Positions 35,155 to 44,755 of a DNA stretch of 64,000 nt are shown here, piece after piece. Positions within the stretch are counted from its first letter, which is position 1; every line of letters starts with the position of its first letter. The DNA is from Arenibacter algicola (GTDB lineage Bacteria; Bacteroidota; Bacteroidia; Flavobacteriales; Flavobacteriaceae): NCBI RefSeq assembly GCF_018860365.1, contig NZ_JAHKPO010000001.1:124001-188000 (forward strand). Reading direction: 5' to 3'. A model generated the notes under the pieces. That model had not been told where the DNA came from. It saw nothing but the letters and a program-made list of their open reading frames with translations, and made no database searches. A program made the translations under genes and the position numbers.

Positions 35155-36909
35155 TTATTTCTTTTCGAAGACCAGAACTTCTACACTGTTCTCATTAACC
35201 ATCTTCAACTCTATACGATCATTGGTAATGGAGACAATTTTCCAATCGTCCATTAAGACCTGCATAGCAGTCGCCAAGCCAAAATTAAGATAACATTTCA
35301 ATTCCCCTTCACTATCCCTGATTATTCTCCATAGTCCTGGGTAAGTAGGTCCAGTTTCTCCTGCTGTAACATTAACAGCAAGTTCGGCCTGAAAGGCAAA
35401 GGTAAAGGCAGCATAATTCTGGGTTTCATCATTATCACCCTCCATATATTTTGCAATCATCCATTCGCCACCCATCATAATATTTCTTATCTCGGCAACA
35501 TCGTCATCATCGGAATTATTATCACAAACCCTTTCCAAAATAAGTTCATAATTATCATCTTCAATACTAAAGCCTAAGCGTTTGTCCCTAAGATCGGACA
35601 ACAACCATTCAAAGCTTACCCCTGGCTCGTCCCCCATGGTAATTGCCATAACCAAACGCCCTTGGGCATTGGTAGTAACAGCCCATGTTCCTTCGGAAAT
35701 ATTGGACTCGTTACTTAAAGTCACCACTCCTTCAGCATGAAAACTAAACTCATATCCTAAAAGCCTATCAACATCCTCGTTGTTCAGCTTCACCTTTTTT
35801 ATGACCCAGCTACATTCCTTCAAAATTTCCCTCAAGGTATCCGGCGTATTATCTACGATATCACATGCCTTTTTCATAATTATCCGCTCCCCTTCTCCGG
35901 CATACAATTTAATTTTACCATCTTCCAGATCATAGACAAACCACTCCAGATCAAAATCGGCCAAGGCTTCAAACTCCAACTTCAACAATACTCTGTTGTC
36001 TCCAATTCTGGTACTCCAAGTTCCCATTAAACTGTTACCGACCCTATCTTTCATTACCACATTCCCGTCTTCGGTAAAATTCATTACGTAGTCAAAATAC
36101 TGACCTGTGTTGTCTACATTGGCCCTTATTACTTCATTTACCAACCATGGGCAGGCAACAAGATATTCCTCCAAACGCTCTTGGGTAAAGTCATCATAAT
36201 AATCGTCATCATCATCCTCATCACATTCACTTTTAGCAGTTTCAATAGCATTGGCCAATTCGGCATTATTATTTACACTAACCTTGGTATCATCATATAA
36301 CTCCAATGTAATTGGGAAATCGAAACTAAGTAGATCATCGTCCCCACGCTCCGCAAAATAGCGTCTTAATTGCATATCATTTTGCACAGTTACATTACCG
36401 GTTTGCTGCAGATTAATATCAAAGGAATAAACCACTATTGGATACACAAAATCTATACATTCTATGTCATCATCATCCCCACCTTCAATACATTCCTCGA
36501 CCTTTTCACGAAGTTGTTCCTTGTTACTTATGGTTATTTCGGTATAATCCGACAAGGTAATCTGTATAGGGAAAATAATTTCCAAGATATCATCATCTAC
36601 CTCCACCTCATTAAAAAGCTGCTTTATCAACTTTAAATCTTCAACAGCATCTATATTAACATCTAGGCCATTTACATTTACCACATAAGGAAAGTTGATT
36701 GCAAAACAACTTGCCCCATCCACAATATTGTCATAAGAACCATCTTTAGAGGAAGTTCTTTTTATTAATTGTGCCGTACTGGAACTTGCCAATATGGCTT
36801 CCTGACTATCCTCACCAGGCAATTCTTCAAATTCTTCCTGGCAGGAAGTAAAACTTAATGCTACAAGAAGTAGGCTCGAGAACATTAAATATGACATAAA
36901 CTTTTTCAT
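35155..36909 (-). CDS. Repeat-built acidic surface lipoprotein
   Basis: A 584-residue lipoprotein (Cys about 23: LVALSFTSCQEE) made of two repeat sets. The first is four units of about 42 residues between about 60 and 235, each with a pattern like IIFPIQITLSDYTEITISN (hydrophobic strand, T-V-N, helix) and closing in an Asp cluster such as GGDDDD or DEDDDDDYY. The second is three units of about 105 residues (WLVNEVIRANVDNTG..., WVIKKVKLNNEDVD..., WMIAKYMEGDND...), each with the pattern G-x-W in the middle and a Cys-containing end in the first two, suggesting small beta-barrels. The ATG at 36909 is chosen because the frame's earlier start lacks a signal peptide. The function is unknown; it lies divergent from an ECF sigma gene and may be the surface partner of that system. 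Confidence 0.8.
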   Translation of the reverse strand: MKKFMSYLMFSSLLLVALSFTSCQEEFEELPGEDSQEAILASSSTAQLIKRTSSKDGSYDNIVDGASCFAINFPYVVNVNGLDVNIDAVEDLKLIKQLFNEVEVDDDILEIIFPIQITLSDYTEITISNKEQLREKVEECIEGGDDDDIECIDFVYPIVVYSFDINLQQTGNVTVQNDMQLRRYFAERGDDDLLSFDFPITLELYDDTKVSVNNNAELANAIETAKSECDEDDDDDYYDDFTQERLEEYLVACPWLVNEVIRANVDNTGQYFDYVMNFTEDGNVVMKDRVGNSLMGTWSTRIGDNRVLLKLEFEALADFDLEWFVYDLEDGKIKLYAGEGERIIMKKACDIVDNTPDTLREILKECSWVIKKVKLNNEDVDRLLGYEFSFHAEGVVTLSNESNISEGTWAVTTNAQGRLVMAITMGDEPGVSFEWLLSDLRDKRLGFSIEDDNYELILERVCDNNSDDDDVAEIRNIMMGGEWMIAKYMEGDNDETQNYAAFTFAFQAELAVNVTAGETGPTYPGLWRIIRDSEGELKCYLNFGLATAMQVLMDDWKIVSITNDRIELKMVNENSVEVLVFEKK

Positions 36910-36993
36910 AACGATTTGGTTTTTATTTGTTCGTATATCTCTAAAACAACTCACTTTTAAAATACCCTACCCAATTTTTCATTTTTTTTAAAA

Positions 36994-37001
36994 TATCTTT
37001 G
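36994..37001 (+). promoter_or_regulatory. Candidate -7 element of the ECF sigma gene
   Basis: TATCTTTG fits TAnnTTTG and lies 22 bp before the TTG start of the sigma gene. The -33 position is T-rich but lacks an exact TTTG. Confidence 0.5.
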
Positions 37002-37023
37002 AAAAAATTAAAAACGACCAGGA

Positions 37024-37536
37024 TTGAAAGCTATCAAAGAAGAACATGTATGCAAGGATGACGTTTACGCCTCAATCTTCAGCACTTATTCCAAAACGGT
37101 CTTTAACTATATATATTATAAGTTTGGCAACGAGGAAAAAGCGTATGACGTTGTACAGGAAGCATTTATAAAATTATGGGAGAATTGTTCCAAGGTTGCT
37201 CCAGATAAAGCAAAGTCCTATGTATATACCATTGCCAACAATTTATACCTGAATGTTTTAAAGGCGGAAAAAGTAAGATTAAAATACGCGCCCGAGACCA
37301 GTGCAGTTGTAAACGAGTCCCCGGACTTTTTATTGGAAGAACAGGAATATAAAGAAAAATTGGAACGGGCGTTGGCGGCTTTACCCGAAAACCAACGTAC
37401 TACCTTTTTATTGAATAGGATCGACGGAAAGAAATATGCGGAAATAGCCGAGATGGAAGGTGTAAGTGTAAAAGCCATTGAAAAAAGAATGCACCTGGCC
37501 CTAAAAACACTTAGGGAACAGATTGAAGGGATATAA
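37024..37536 (+). CDS. ECF-type RNA polymerase sigma factor
   Basis: A 170-residue sigma-70 family factor of the extracytoplasmic-function class. Region 2 shows YDVVQEAFIKLWEN and SYVYTIANNLYLN, and region 4 shows LPENQRTTFLLNRIDGKKYA and VSVKAIEKRMHLALK. The only in-frame start after the preceding stop (TAA at 37009) is a TTG at 37024. It heads a FecI-FecR-FecA-like set: FecR anti-sigma at 37736 and a TonB receptor with a signalling domain at 38628. It should direct RNA polymerase to the receptor gene when ligand is bound. Confidence 0.9.
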   Translation: MKAIKEEHVCKDDVYASIFSTYSKTVFNYIYYKFGNEEKAYDVVQEAFIKLWENCSKVAPDKAKSYVYTIANNLYLNVLKAEKVRLKYAPETSAVVNESPDFLLEEQEYKEKLERALAALPENQRTTFLLNRIDGKKYAEIAEMEGVSVKAIEKRMHLALKTLREQIEGI

Positions 37537-37735
37537 AAGATGGTAATGAGTATTTAGTAATGAGTAAATGAGCTATTGGATTGTTTTATACTATATAGTG
37601 TTATAAAATTTATATTTTATTCAGCAGTCCCAATCCCAAAACCCAATACTAAAACCTAAATACCAATAATAAATGTTTATTTGAAAGTAGGGTATTTTCT
37701 TTTTTGATTGTTATACCTATATAAAGCTAGAAACC

Positions 37736-38644
37736 ATGCAAGAAAATTATTTGGCAAAATGGCTCAACAACGAACTGACGGAAGAGGAGTTGGCTAAATT
37801 TAAGGAGTCCAAAGAATATGCCTCGTATTTAAAACTACGGGAGGCCACCAATAATTTGGCAGCGCCAGACTTTGACATGGCCAAGGCTTTTGAAGACCTC
37901 AACAAACACAAGGCTTCCACTAAGAGCAAAGTAATTAAACTTAATCCCTATAAAAAATACATGGGCATCGCTGCTGCCATAGCCCTGATTTTTGTTGCCT
38001 CCTTTTTGTACTATGGCAATTTAAACGAAGAAATAAGTACGCAATATGCCGAAAGGGCCCAAATAGTGCTTCCGGACGCATCGAAGGTTCAACTAAATGC
38101 CGATTCCCAAATTTCGTACAGCAAAAAAAATTGGTCCAAAAAAAGAGATATAGCACTGAACGGAGAAGCTTTTTTTAAGGTTGCCAAGGGCAAGCGTTTT
38201 ACCGTAACAACAGAGAATGGAACTGTTACCGTTCTAGGCACACAATTTAATGTAGAAAATAGAAAAGGCTATTTCGAAGTAGCCTGTTACGAGGGTTTGG
38301 TAAGTGTCATCTACAACAAGGAGGAGGTTAAACTTCCCGCCGGTAATTCCTTGGTGGTTATAAATGGTGAATTACAGGCCCTGAAAATACCAAATATCAA
38401 GGAACCATCTTGGATAAGGAACGAAAGCAGTTTTAAGAGTATTCCCTTGAAATTTGTTTTGGATGAATTTCAAAGACAATTCAATATTGAAGTCGCTACC
38501 GAAAATATTGATACCAATCAATTATTTACAGGATCCTTTAGCAATACCGATAAGGAATTAGCGTTGCAAAGTATAAGTACTCCTTCTCAGATCAAGTTTA
38601 AACTAGAGGGGAATAAAGTGCTATTTTATGCTGAAACACAATAA
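37736..38644 (+). CDS. FecR-type anti-sigma factor
   Basis: A 302-residue single-pass membrane regulator. The cytoplasmic N-terminus (about 1-75) would hold the sigma factor, a helix at about 78-97 (YMGIAAAIALIFVASFLYYG) crosses the membrane, and the periplasmic FecR domain has VQLNADSQISY, GEAFFKVAKGKRFTV and VLGTQFNVENR, followed by a C-terminal domain that contacts the receptor. It overlaps the receptor gene by 17 bp. A 199-bp spacer separates it from the sigma gene and contains only AT-rich, imperfectly repeated sequence. Confidence 0.93.
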   Translation: MQENYLAKWLNNELTEEELAKFKESKEYASYLKLREATNNLAAPDFDMAKAFEDLNKHKASTKSKVIKLNPYKKYMGIAAAIALIFVASFLYYGNLNEEISTQYAERAQIVLPDASKVQLNADSQISYSKKNWSKKRDIALNGEAFFKVAKGKRFTVTTENGTVTVLGTQFNVENRKGYFEVACYEGLVSVIYNKEEVKLPAGNSLVVINGELQALKIPNIKEPSWIRNESSFKSIPLKFVLDEFQRQFNIEVATENIDTNQLFTGSFSNTDKELALQSISTPSQIKFKLEGNKVLFYAETQ

Positions 38645-41192
38645 ATACGTTGTATTTGTCATTGCCCTATATTTGTTTCTACTAGTTCCTTATTCCAATT
38701 GGGCACAAGAAAATAGTGCACAAAAAGTAAATCTAATTAGCTATTTGGAAGAACTGGAACGGGAGTTCAACATTAAGTTCTCCTATGTGGATCAGGACTT
38801 GGGTCAGCTGCAGTTTTCCGTTCCGGATACCGATTCACTACCCCAAATACTGGAAGAGCTCCGCAAACAGACCCTGCTGGACATTACTAAACTCAATGAC
38901 CGTTATTTTGCCATATCCAAAAGCAAGTTCGTGGATATCTGCGCCAATGTGGTGGACAACTTTGAGAACAGCACCATCATGAATGCTACCGTGGAGGTTT
39001 TGGGCAGTAATATATCCCAAATTACCGATCTGGAAGGACAGTTCAAAATAAAGGAGGTACCCAGAAATGCGAATATCGCGATCAAACATCTTGGCTTTAA
39101 AACCAAATATTTGAGCGCGGAAGAACTGGCAGCTAACAATCCCTGCAAGACTATTTTATTGTCTCCAAATTATCAGCAATTGGAAGAAGTTGTTGTCTAT
39201 CAATTTCTTACCACAGGCATTACCAAAGAACCGGATGCCAGCATTGAACTCAATACGGATAAATTCGGAATTTTACCTGGTCTTATAGAGCCTGACGTAC
39301 TACAGACCATACAAGCATTGCCCGGTATTAAGAGTGTAGATGAGACCGTATCCGATATTAATGTTCGGGGAGGCACCAACGACCAAAATTTAGTGTTGTG
39401 GGATGGTATAAAAATGTACCACTCCGGACATTTTTTTGGTTTGATCTCTGCCTTTAATCCCTATTTGATCGAAAATGTGAACATCATAAAAAATGGGACC
39501 AGTGTACAATATGGCGATGGTGTAAGCAGTGTGATAAATATAAGGACTAGAAACGATATCGGCGATTCATTCGTGGGCGGGGCAGGATTTAATCTATTAA
39601 GTGGCGATGTTTTTGGACAACTACCCCTTTCCGAGAAAGTATCCGTTCAGTTTTCAGGAAGGCGATCTACCACAGATATTATAAATACCCCAACTTACAA
39701 TCGGTATTTTGATAAAGTGTTTCAGGACAGCGAGGTCAAGGAAAACAACAACTCCTCCAATCCCGAAAACACAGTTAGGGACGAAAACTTTTATTTCTAT
39801 GACTTTACGGGTAAACTGCTTTATGACATCAATGAAAATCAGAAGGCCAGACTAAGTTTTATCAATACCAACAACCACCTTAAATACACTGAAAAAACTG
39901 AGGAGGGCACTGCTAAAAGCTTATTGGAACAGACCAATCTTTCCTTTGGGGGAAGCTTGGAAAGTAAATGGACGCCTAGATGGAGCACTCATTTAAACCT
40001 GTATTACACCCGTTACAATTTGGATTCCCAAAACATTCCTTCACAGTCCCAACAGCTTTTTCAGAGTAACCAGGTTTTGGAAAAGGCAATAAAGTTGAAC
40101 TCTAATTACAACCTGGGGCAAAACCTTAATTGGTTGAACGGATATCAGCTTAATGAGGTAGGCATAACCAACTTTACCCAAGTTACCCAACCCGCATATA
40201 GAAGCAACATAAAAGGGGTAATTATGACCCATTCCTTATTTTCTGAGTTGGATTATAGGTCGAAAAATGAAAAATTTAATGCCAGGGGCGGACTTAGACT
40301 GAATTACATTAAAAACCTAAAGACCTTTAAAACCTTTGATGAAGTTATTCTAGAACCTAGATTAAACATAAATTATGCTTTGACCGACGGCCTTAAGACC
40401 GAATTACTGGGAGAATTTAAAAGTCAGACCACCAACCAAATAATCGATCTGGAACAGAATTTTCTGGGGATAGAGAAAAGGCGATGGACACTTTCTGATA
40501 ATGAAATACTGCCCATTACAAAAAGCAAACAAATATCCCTTGGGATAAACTATGACAAAAATACACTTTATGTAGGTGTTGAAGGGTTCTACAAAAAGGT
40601 AGACGGTATAAGCACGGCTACACAGGGATTTCAAAACCAAGATCAATTCAACGGCGAAATAGGAAAATACGATGTATCCGGAATAGAATTCTTGATCAAC
40701 AAAAAAACTGCAACCTATAGCACATGGCTCAGTTATGCCTACAACACCAATAATTACACTTTTGAGAATATAACGCCCAACCAGTTTCCCAACAATTTGG
40801 ACATTAGGCACACTTTAACCTTTGCAGGCACCTATACTTATAAGAGTTTTAGAATGGGACTTGGAGCCAATTATCACACGGGAAGGCCGTACACCAAGCC
40901 ACAGGAAGGCAACAATTCTATAATACTGAATGTTTTCCCAAACCAAATTAACTACGAGGATCCCAACAGCAGTAGGCTCCCAGCCTACCTAAGGGCAGAT
41001 GCTTCGTTTATCTATAACTTCAAAATTAGCCAAGGTATAAAATCCTCGGTAGGTGCTTCCGTTTTGAACCTATTGAACAAAAAAAACATCCTGAACATCT
41101 ATTATAGGATAAATGAGCAAAACGAAATTGAAACCATAGAAAGGGTTTCCTTGGGTATTACCCCCAACTTTAGTTTCCGAATGAGCTTTTAG
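38628..41192 (+). CDS. TonB-dependent receptor with a sigma-signalling N-terminal domain
   Basis: An 854-residue outer-membrane receptor. After the signal peptide, a secretin/TonB short N-terminal domain (FNIKFSYVDQDLGQLQFSVP; about 35-95) is present, as in FecA-type transducers. A carboxypeptidase-regulatory-like domain follows (about 105-175), then the plug (LPGIKSVDETVSDINVRGG; VQYGDGVSSVINIR) and a barrel ending TPNFSFRMSF. On ligand binding it would signal to the FecR protein encoded just upstream. The ligand is unknown; no SusD gene is adjacent, so glycan uptake by a SusCD pair is not indicated. Confidence 0.93.
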   Translation: MLKHNKYVVFVIALYLFLLVPYSNWAQENSAQKVNLISYLEELEREFNIKFSYVDQDLGQLQFSVPDTDSLPQILEELRKQTLLDITKLNDRYFAISKSKFVDICANVVDNFENSTIMNATVEVLGSNISQITDLEGQFKIKEVPRNANIAIKHLGFKTKYLSAEELAANNPCKTILLSPNYQQLEEVVVYQFLTTGITKEPDASIELNTDKFGILPGLIEPDVLQTIQALPGIKSVDETVSDINVRGGTNDQNLVLWDGIKMYHSGHFFGLISAFNPYLIENVNIIKNGTSVQYGDGVSSVINIRTRNDIGDSFVGGAGFNLLSGDVFGQLPLSEKVSVQFSGRRSTTDIINTPTYNRYFDKVFQDSEVKENNNSSNPENTVRDENFYFYDFTGKLLYDINENQKARLSFINTNNHLKYTEKTEEGTAKSLLEQTNLSFGGSLESKWTPRWSTHLNLYYTRYNLDSQNIPSQSQQLFQSNQVLEKAIKLNSNYNLGQNLNWLNGYQLNEVGITNFTQVTQPAYRSNIKGVIMTHSLFSELDYRSKNEKFNARGGLRLNYIKNLKTFKTFDEVILEPRLNINYALTDGLKTELLGEFKSQTTNQIIDLEQNFLGIEKRRWTLSDNEILPITKSKQISLGINYDKNTLYVGVEGFYKKVDGISTATQGFQNQDQFNGEIGKYDVSGIEFLINKKTATYSTWLSYAYNTNNYTFENITPNQFPNNLDIRHTLTFAGTYTYKSFRMGLGANYHTGRPYTKPQEGNNSIILNVFPNQINYEDPNSSRLPAYLRADASFIYNFKISQGIKSSVGASVLNLLNKKNILNIYYRINEQNEIETIERVSLGITPNFSFRMSF

Positions 41193-41263
41193 CGCACCTC
41201 CTGTTTTTTACAAAACAATTAATCAAACTCACTTCAAAATAAAGGCCCTTGGATCTTTGCCAT

Positions 41264-41310
41264 AAAAAAAGCCGGAAGCTTTAGGATAACACCTATCCAA
41301 AACTCCCGGC
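41264..41310 (-). terminator. Terminator of the HEAT-DUF1080 gene
   Basis: GCCGG (41271-41275) pairs with CCGGC (41306-41310), with inner GGATA (41284-41288) / TATCC (41294-41298). On the minus strand the T-run complementary to 41264-41270 follows the stem, 23 bp after the stop codon. Confidence 0.7.
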
Positions 41311-41333
41311 ATATAAATAAATAATCAATCAAA

Positions 41334-44300
41334 TTATTTGCTCAAATCCTTAATTCTAATATTTCTAAAGGCCAATTCTGCACCATGGCCCAAGAAACCA
41401 ATATGACCTGTATTCCTTTCCAGGCCTGGGTGATCCTTATGGTCTGCCGTCCCGTTCTTGGACGCTTCTTTCCAATCTCCATCCACAATGACGGTGCCGT
41501 TCAAGGTTATTTTTACATGATTCCCCTTAACGATTACTTCTTGTGAATTCCACTCCCCTACCGGGTTCAGGGCACCTCTTTTGGCCGCAATAATTCCGTA
41601 TACGGACCCATGGTATTGGTAAGGTTTTAGATTGGCGTATATTTCAGCTGTATCGTCCAAAATCTGCAATTCTTTACCTTCATAGGCGGCATCACCTTTT
41701 AAGGGAGCATGAATACCCAAACCGTTATTGGCGCCAGGGGTTAATTTAAAATCAAATCTGAAAATGAAATCCGAATATTCTTCAGCTGTAAACAAGTTGC
41801 CATGTCCACCTCTTTTAGGGCGTACCAAAAGCTCATTGTTTTCCATGATATAATCCGTCTTATTTCCTACCCAATGATCTAGATCCTTACCATTCAACAA
41901 AGATTTAAAACCTTCCTTCTTTTCTTCCTCGGTCAACTGATCATCACCAGAACCTATTTCCCTTACATAAATATTCCTAAAGCCCAGGTCTTCCCCATGG
42001 GCCTGCAATTCAATAGCCTCTTTGGCAAATATAGCCTGCTTGCGACCCCAATAGTTTTCCAAAACCACATTATCCGTTACCAAGACTCCATTTAAGTGTA
42101 CCGTAACGCGCTCACCTACCATTTTAATTCTAAAAGTATTCCATTCATCTATGGGGTTATCGGCCACCTGTAACGGTTTGCTCTCATGTTTCTGGTTGTT
42201 GTACAAACCACCTGAACCCACTTGGGCACCAGCATCTACTCTGGCAATGTCCCATATTTGAACCTGAGGTGTACCTCTCAGATAAATACCGCTGTCACCG
42301 CCATTGGTAATCTTCCAATCCACGATCATTTCAAAATCGCCATAATCCTTTACCGTACAGATATTATTATATCCTTCCCCTTTAAAACCGATAACACCGT
42401 TTTCTATATACCAATCCTTCATCATTTGCTCATTGGCCTTGGCTTGTTCCGCTGCCAATTTTCTTGAGGACATTTTGGATCGGGCTATTGGGTTTTGCAC
42501 CAATCCCTCCCATCCTGTAAAGTCCTTGCCATTAAAGATCGACACAAAGCCTTTTTCGTTGGGCATTTTATCCAAAAATTCCTTTACATCAATTTTTATA
42601 TACTGACTATCGGGACCTGTAAGGTTGTCGATACTTCTAGAGACTATATCCCTAACCACTTCGCCGCTTAAACCATCTTGTTTACCAGGAGTAGGCAAAG
42701 CAATGGCAATGGCCACATTTGATGCCGTTGTCAACAAATCTTGGTCATCTAAATAGTCCGATACAAAAATCAGGGAAAGAAAGGTTTTTATAGTCCGTGC
42801 TGCAGAAAGTACTTGTTTCTTTTCTTCGATAGTTTTGGCTTCGGGCATCAACTTCCTCACCAAAAGCAACTTCTGGTCAGCAGGGTAATCAGATTTTCTA
42901 ACCTTGGCCAGATAGTTGTTAAACGCATTTTTCCTGATAGCGGCATCAGAACTAGCCGTGGCCGTCTTAAATAGATATGGCAATGCATCATTGTTTTTCC
43001 AGCTGGACAAGGCATCCAATGCTATCATTTTCTCACTATCATTACCTGTAGAAAGTCTTTGGGAAACTAATTCCAATGCCTCCTGGTTACTTAAAGAAGC
43101 CAATACAGGTAATAATTTTGACTTATCCGCAGCCATTTTATACTCCTTGAACACAGCATCCGCATATTTGCCATTACTTTCATCCAGAATGCTCAATATG
43201 GCCTGCTGTGCATTTTTTATGTTTTCGGACTTATCGGTCTTGTTCAATAGACTTATTAATGTGGAAAAATCCTTCTCTGTTGAAATAGAGGGCAAAGCCT
43301 TGTATACCGCACCAGCAACATTTTCACTTCCTGATTCGATATACGCTACCAGCGTACCAAATTGATCCGTTGCGTTTCTGTCCGCCAAAACATTGACCAA
43401 TACTTCCTTGCCAGCCTCATTTACATTGGGTAGCTGACCTGCTAATACCCCACTATCCTTGGCATCGCACAATCTCAATAAGGTTTCCTCCACAGCACTA
43501 TATTCCTCAGGGGAAGTAGCCAATTTTAAACTGTTGAACAATACCGGCAAGGCCTTGTTCTTATCTTGATAGGATAATGATTTTATTCCGGCCTCACGTA
43601 CAGAAACATCCTTGTCTTCCACTGCCTTCAAAATAACCTTATCAAAAACAACTGCGCCATCACTTTTACTGAGCATTCTTATTATAAGCGGCTTAATTTC
43701 AGCAGATGACTTCTTATACTGTTTTACCCAAAGTGAAACCTCAGTGGATGTAAGATCGGAACCAGCGGCATCCAATACGGCACCAACATAATTCTTATTG
43801 CTGTTCTTGGATTCCTTCAACAAAGTCTTGGTAAAGGCAGTGCCTTCATTGGCACTCAACATATGAATTCCCGCAGATCGATAATGTAATTGGTCATCCA
43901 GCTTGCAATTTTTAAGCAAAGCGTTGGCCACGGTGTTACTTAAGCCTTTATTGCCTTTCTTTTGCAGTTTATTGCCATAGTGAATAAAGGCTATAATACT
44001 TTTGGTGTCGTCCAATTGATAATTAGAGCTGGCTACAGCCTTTTCCAATACCTCGTATGAAGTTGGACTTCCTATTTCGGCCAAAGCCATCAAAGCTCTT
44101 TGTTGAACTGTTTTTGACGATGAGTTCACCTTAGCTTTCAATACTTCTTCGGCAGGAGCAAATTGCAAGGCTCCCAAAGCCTCTACAAAAGCAGCTTGCT
44201 TTTTCACATCCCCGAGCTCTGTAGCTTCAAGAATAGCCAAGGAGGCGTCTGTTGTGCCTATGGCCGTTAAAGCGGCCAATGCAGGCTTAAACAGGTCATT

Positions 44301-44735
44301 ATTGGACAGATACTTGCTTAAAACCGGAACGCTTACATCTGTTCCAACGTAAATTAATCGGTCCATTAAAAAGGTCTTTACCTCGTCGTTAGAGGCGGAC
44401 CCCAGCGCTTTTAACAAGGCATTTTCAACTACACCGTTCTGAATTAGAGGTTCTTCGCCGCCACTGTAAATGGCCACACTCTGGATGGCATACCTGGCCT
44501 TGGTGTCATCCCCGCTCCCTAGCGGCACAAGCTTATCCGTAATTTTTAGGATCCCATCCCCACCCAAGTCGATTATTTCCTGCATTAAGCGATCTGAATG
44601 ATCCAGATCTTCCGTTGGCAACTGCATCAAAATATCGGCTACCTTGGTGTCCAAGGTTCTATTGTCCTGTGCACTAAGGGCAATTGTGCCCATAAATAGC
44701 ATTAGCACACCTATGTTTTTATATAATGTATTCAT
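41334..44735 (-). CDS. Exported HEAT-repeat protein with two DUF1080 domains
   Basis: A 1133-residue protein with a Sec signal (IALSAQDNRT). Residues about 30-700 are HEAT-like helical repeats (for example QRALMALAEIGSPTSYEVLE, SVREAGIKSLSYQDKNKALP). Two DUF1080 (3-keto-disaccharide hydrolase) beta-sandwich domains follow: about 725-925, opening with FVSIFNGKDFTGWEG, and about 945-1132, opening with FKSLLNGKDLDHWVG. Single-domain DUF1080 proteins are usually about 200-300 residues, so this is a large fusion. DUF1080 enzymes hydrolyse 3-keto glycosides made by Gfo/Idh/MocA oxidoreductases, and such an oxidoreductase is encoded 20 bp upstream. The HEAT array may bind a protein partner or substrate. 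Confidence 0.88.
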   Translation of the reverse strand: MNTLYKNIGVLMLFMGTIALSAQDNRTLDTKVADILMQLPTEDLDHSDRLMQEIIDLGGDGILKITDKLVPLGSGDDTKARYAIQSVAIYSGGEEPLIQNGVVENALLKALGSASNDEVKTFLMDRLIYVGTDVSVPVLSKYLSNNDLFKPALAALTAIGTTDASLAILEATELGDVKKQAAFVEALGALQFAPAEEVLKAKVNSSSKTVQQRALMALAEIGSPTSYEVLEKAVASSNYQLDDTKSIIAFIHYGNKLQKKGNKGLSNTVANALLKNCKLDDQLHYRSAGIHMLSANEGTAFTKTLLKESKNSNKNYVGAVLDAAGSDLTSTEVSLWVKQYKKSSAEIKPLIIRMLSKSDGAVVFDKVILKAVEDKDVSVREAGIKSLSYQDKNKALPVLFNSLKLATSPEEYSAVEETLLRLCDAKDSGVLAGQLPNVNEAGKEVLVNVLADRNATDQFGTLVAYIESGSENVAGAVYKALPSISTEKDFSTLISLLNKTDKSENIKNAQQAILSILDESNGKYADAVFKEYKMAADKSKLLPVLASLSNQEALELVSQRLSTGNDSEKMIALDALSSWKNNDALPYLFKTATASSDAAIRKNAFNNYLAKVRKSDYPADQKLLLVRKLMPEAKTIEEKKQVLSAARTIKTFLSLIFVSDYLDDQDLLTTASNVAIAIALPTPGKQDGLSGEVVRDIVSRSIDNLTGPDSQYIKIDVKEFLDKMPNEKGFVSIFNGKDFTGWEGLVQNPIARSKMSSRKLAAEQAKANEQMMKDWYIENGVIGFKGEGYNNICTVKDYGDFEMIVDWKITNGGDSGIYLRGTPQVQIWDIARVDAGAQVGSGGLYNNQKHESKPLQVADNPIDEWNTFRIKMVGERVTVHLNGVLVTDNVVLENYWGRKQAIFAKEAIELQAHGEDLGFRNIYVREIGSGDDQLTEEEKKEGFKSLLNGKDLDHWVGNKTDYIMENNELLVRPKRGGHGNLFTAEEYSDFIFRFDFKLTPGANNGLGIHAPLKGDAAYEGKELQILDDTAEIYANLKPYQYHGSVYGIIAAKRGALNPVGEWNSQEVIVKGNHVKITLNGTVIVDGDWKEASKNGTADHKDHPGLERNTGHIGFLGHGAELAFRNIRIKDLSK

Positions 44736-44755
44736 TTTATAATTCTAATATTTGG

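Noticed and set aside
36910-36954. Longer start of the repeat lipoprotein
   Set aside because: The lipoprotein signal begins at the Met encoded at 36909; the 15 residues before it would mask the signal.
37537-37735. Imperfect TAATGAGTA repeats between the sigma and FecR genes, as a possible regulatory array
   Set aside because: Only two degenerate copies occur in AT-rich sequence, like many decayed spacers; no consistent period.
40404-40811. 135-codon frame antisense to the FecA-like receptor
   Set aside because: It overlaps a certain gene, has no family motif and no start context.
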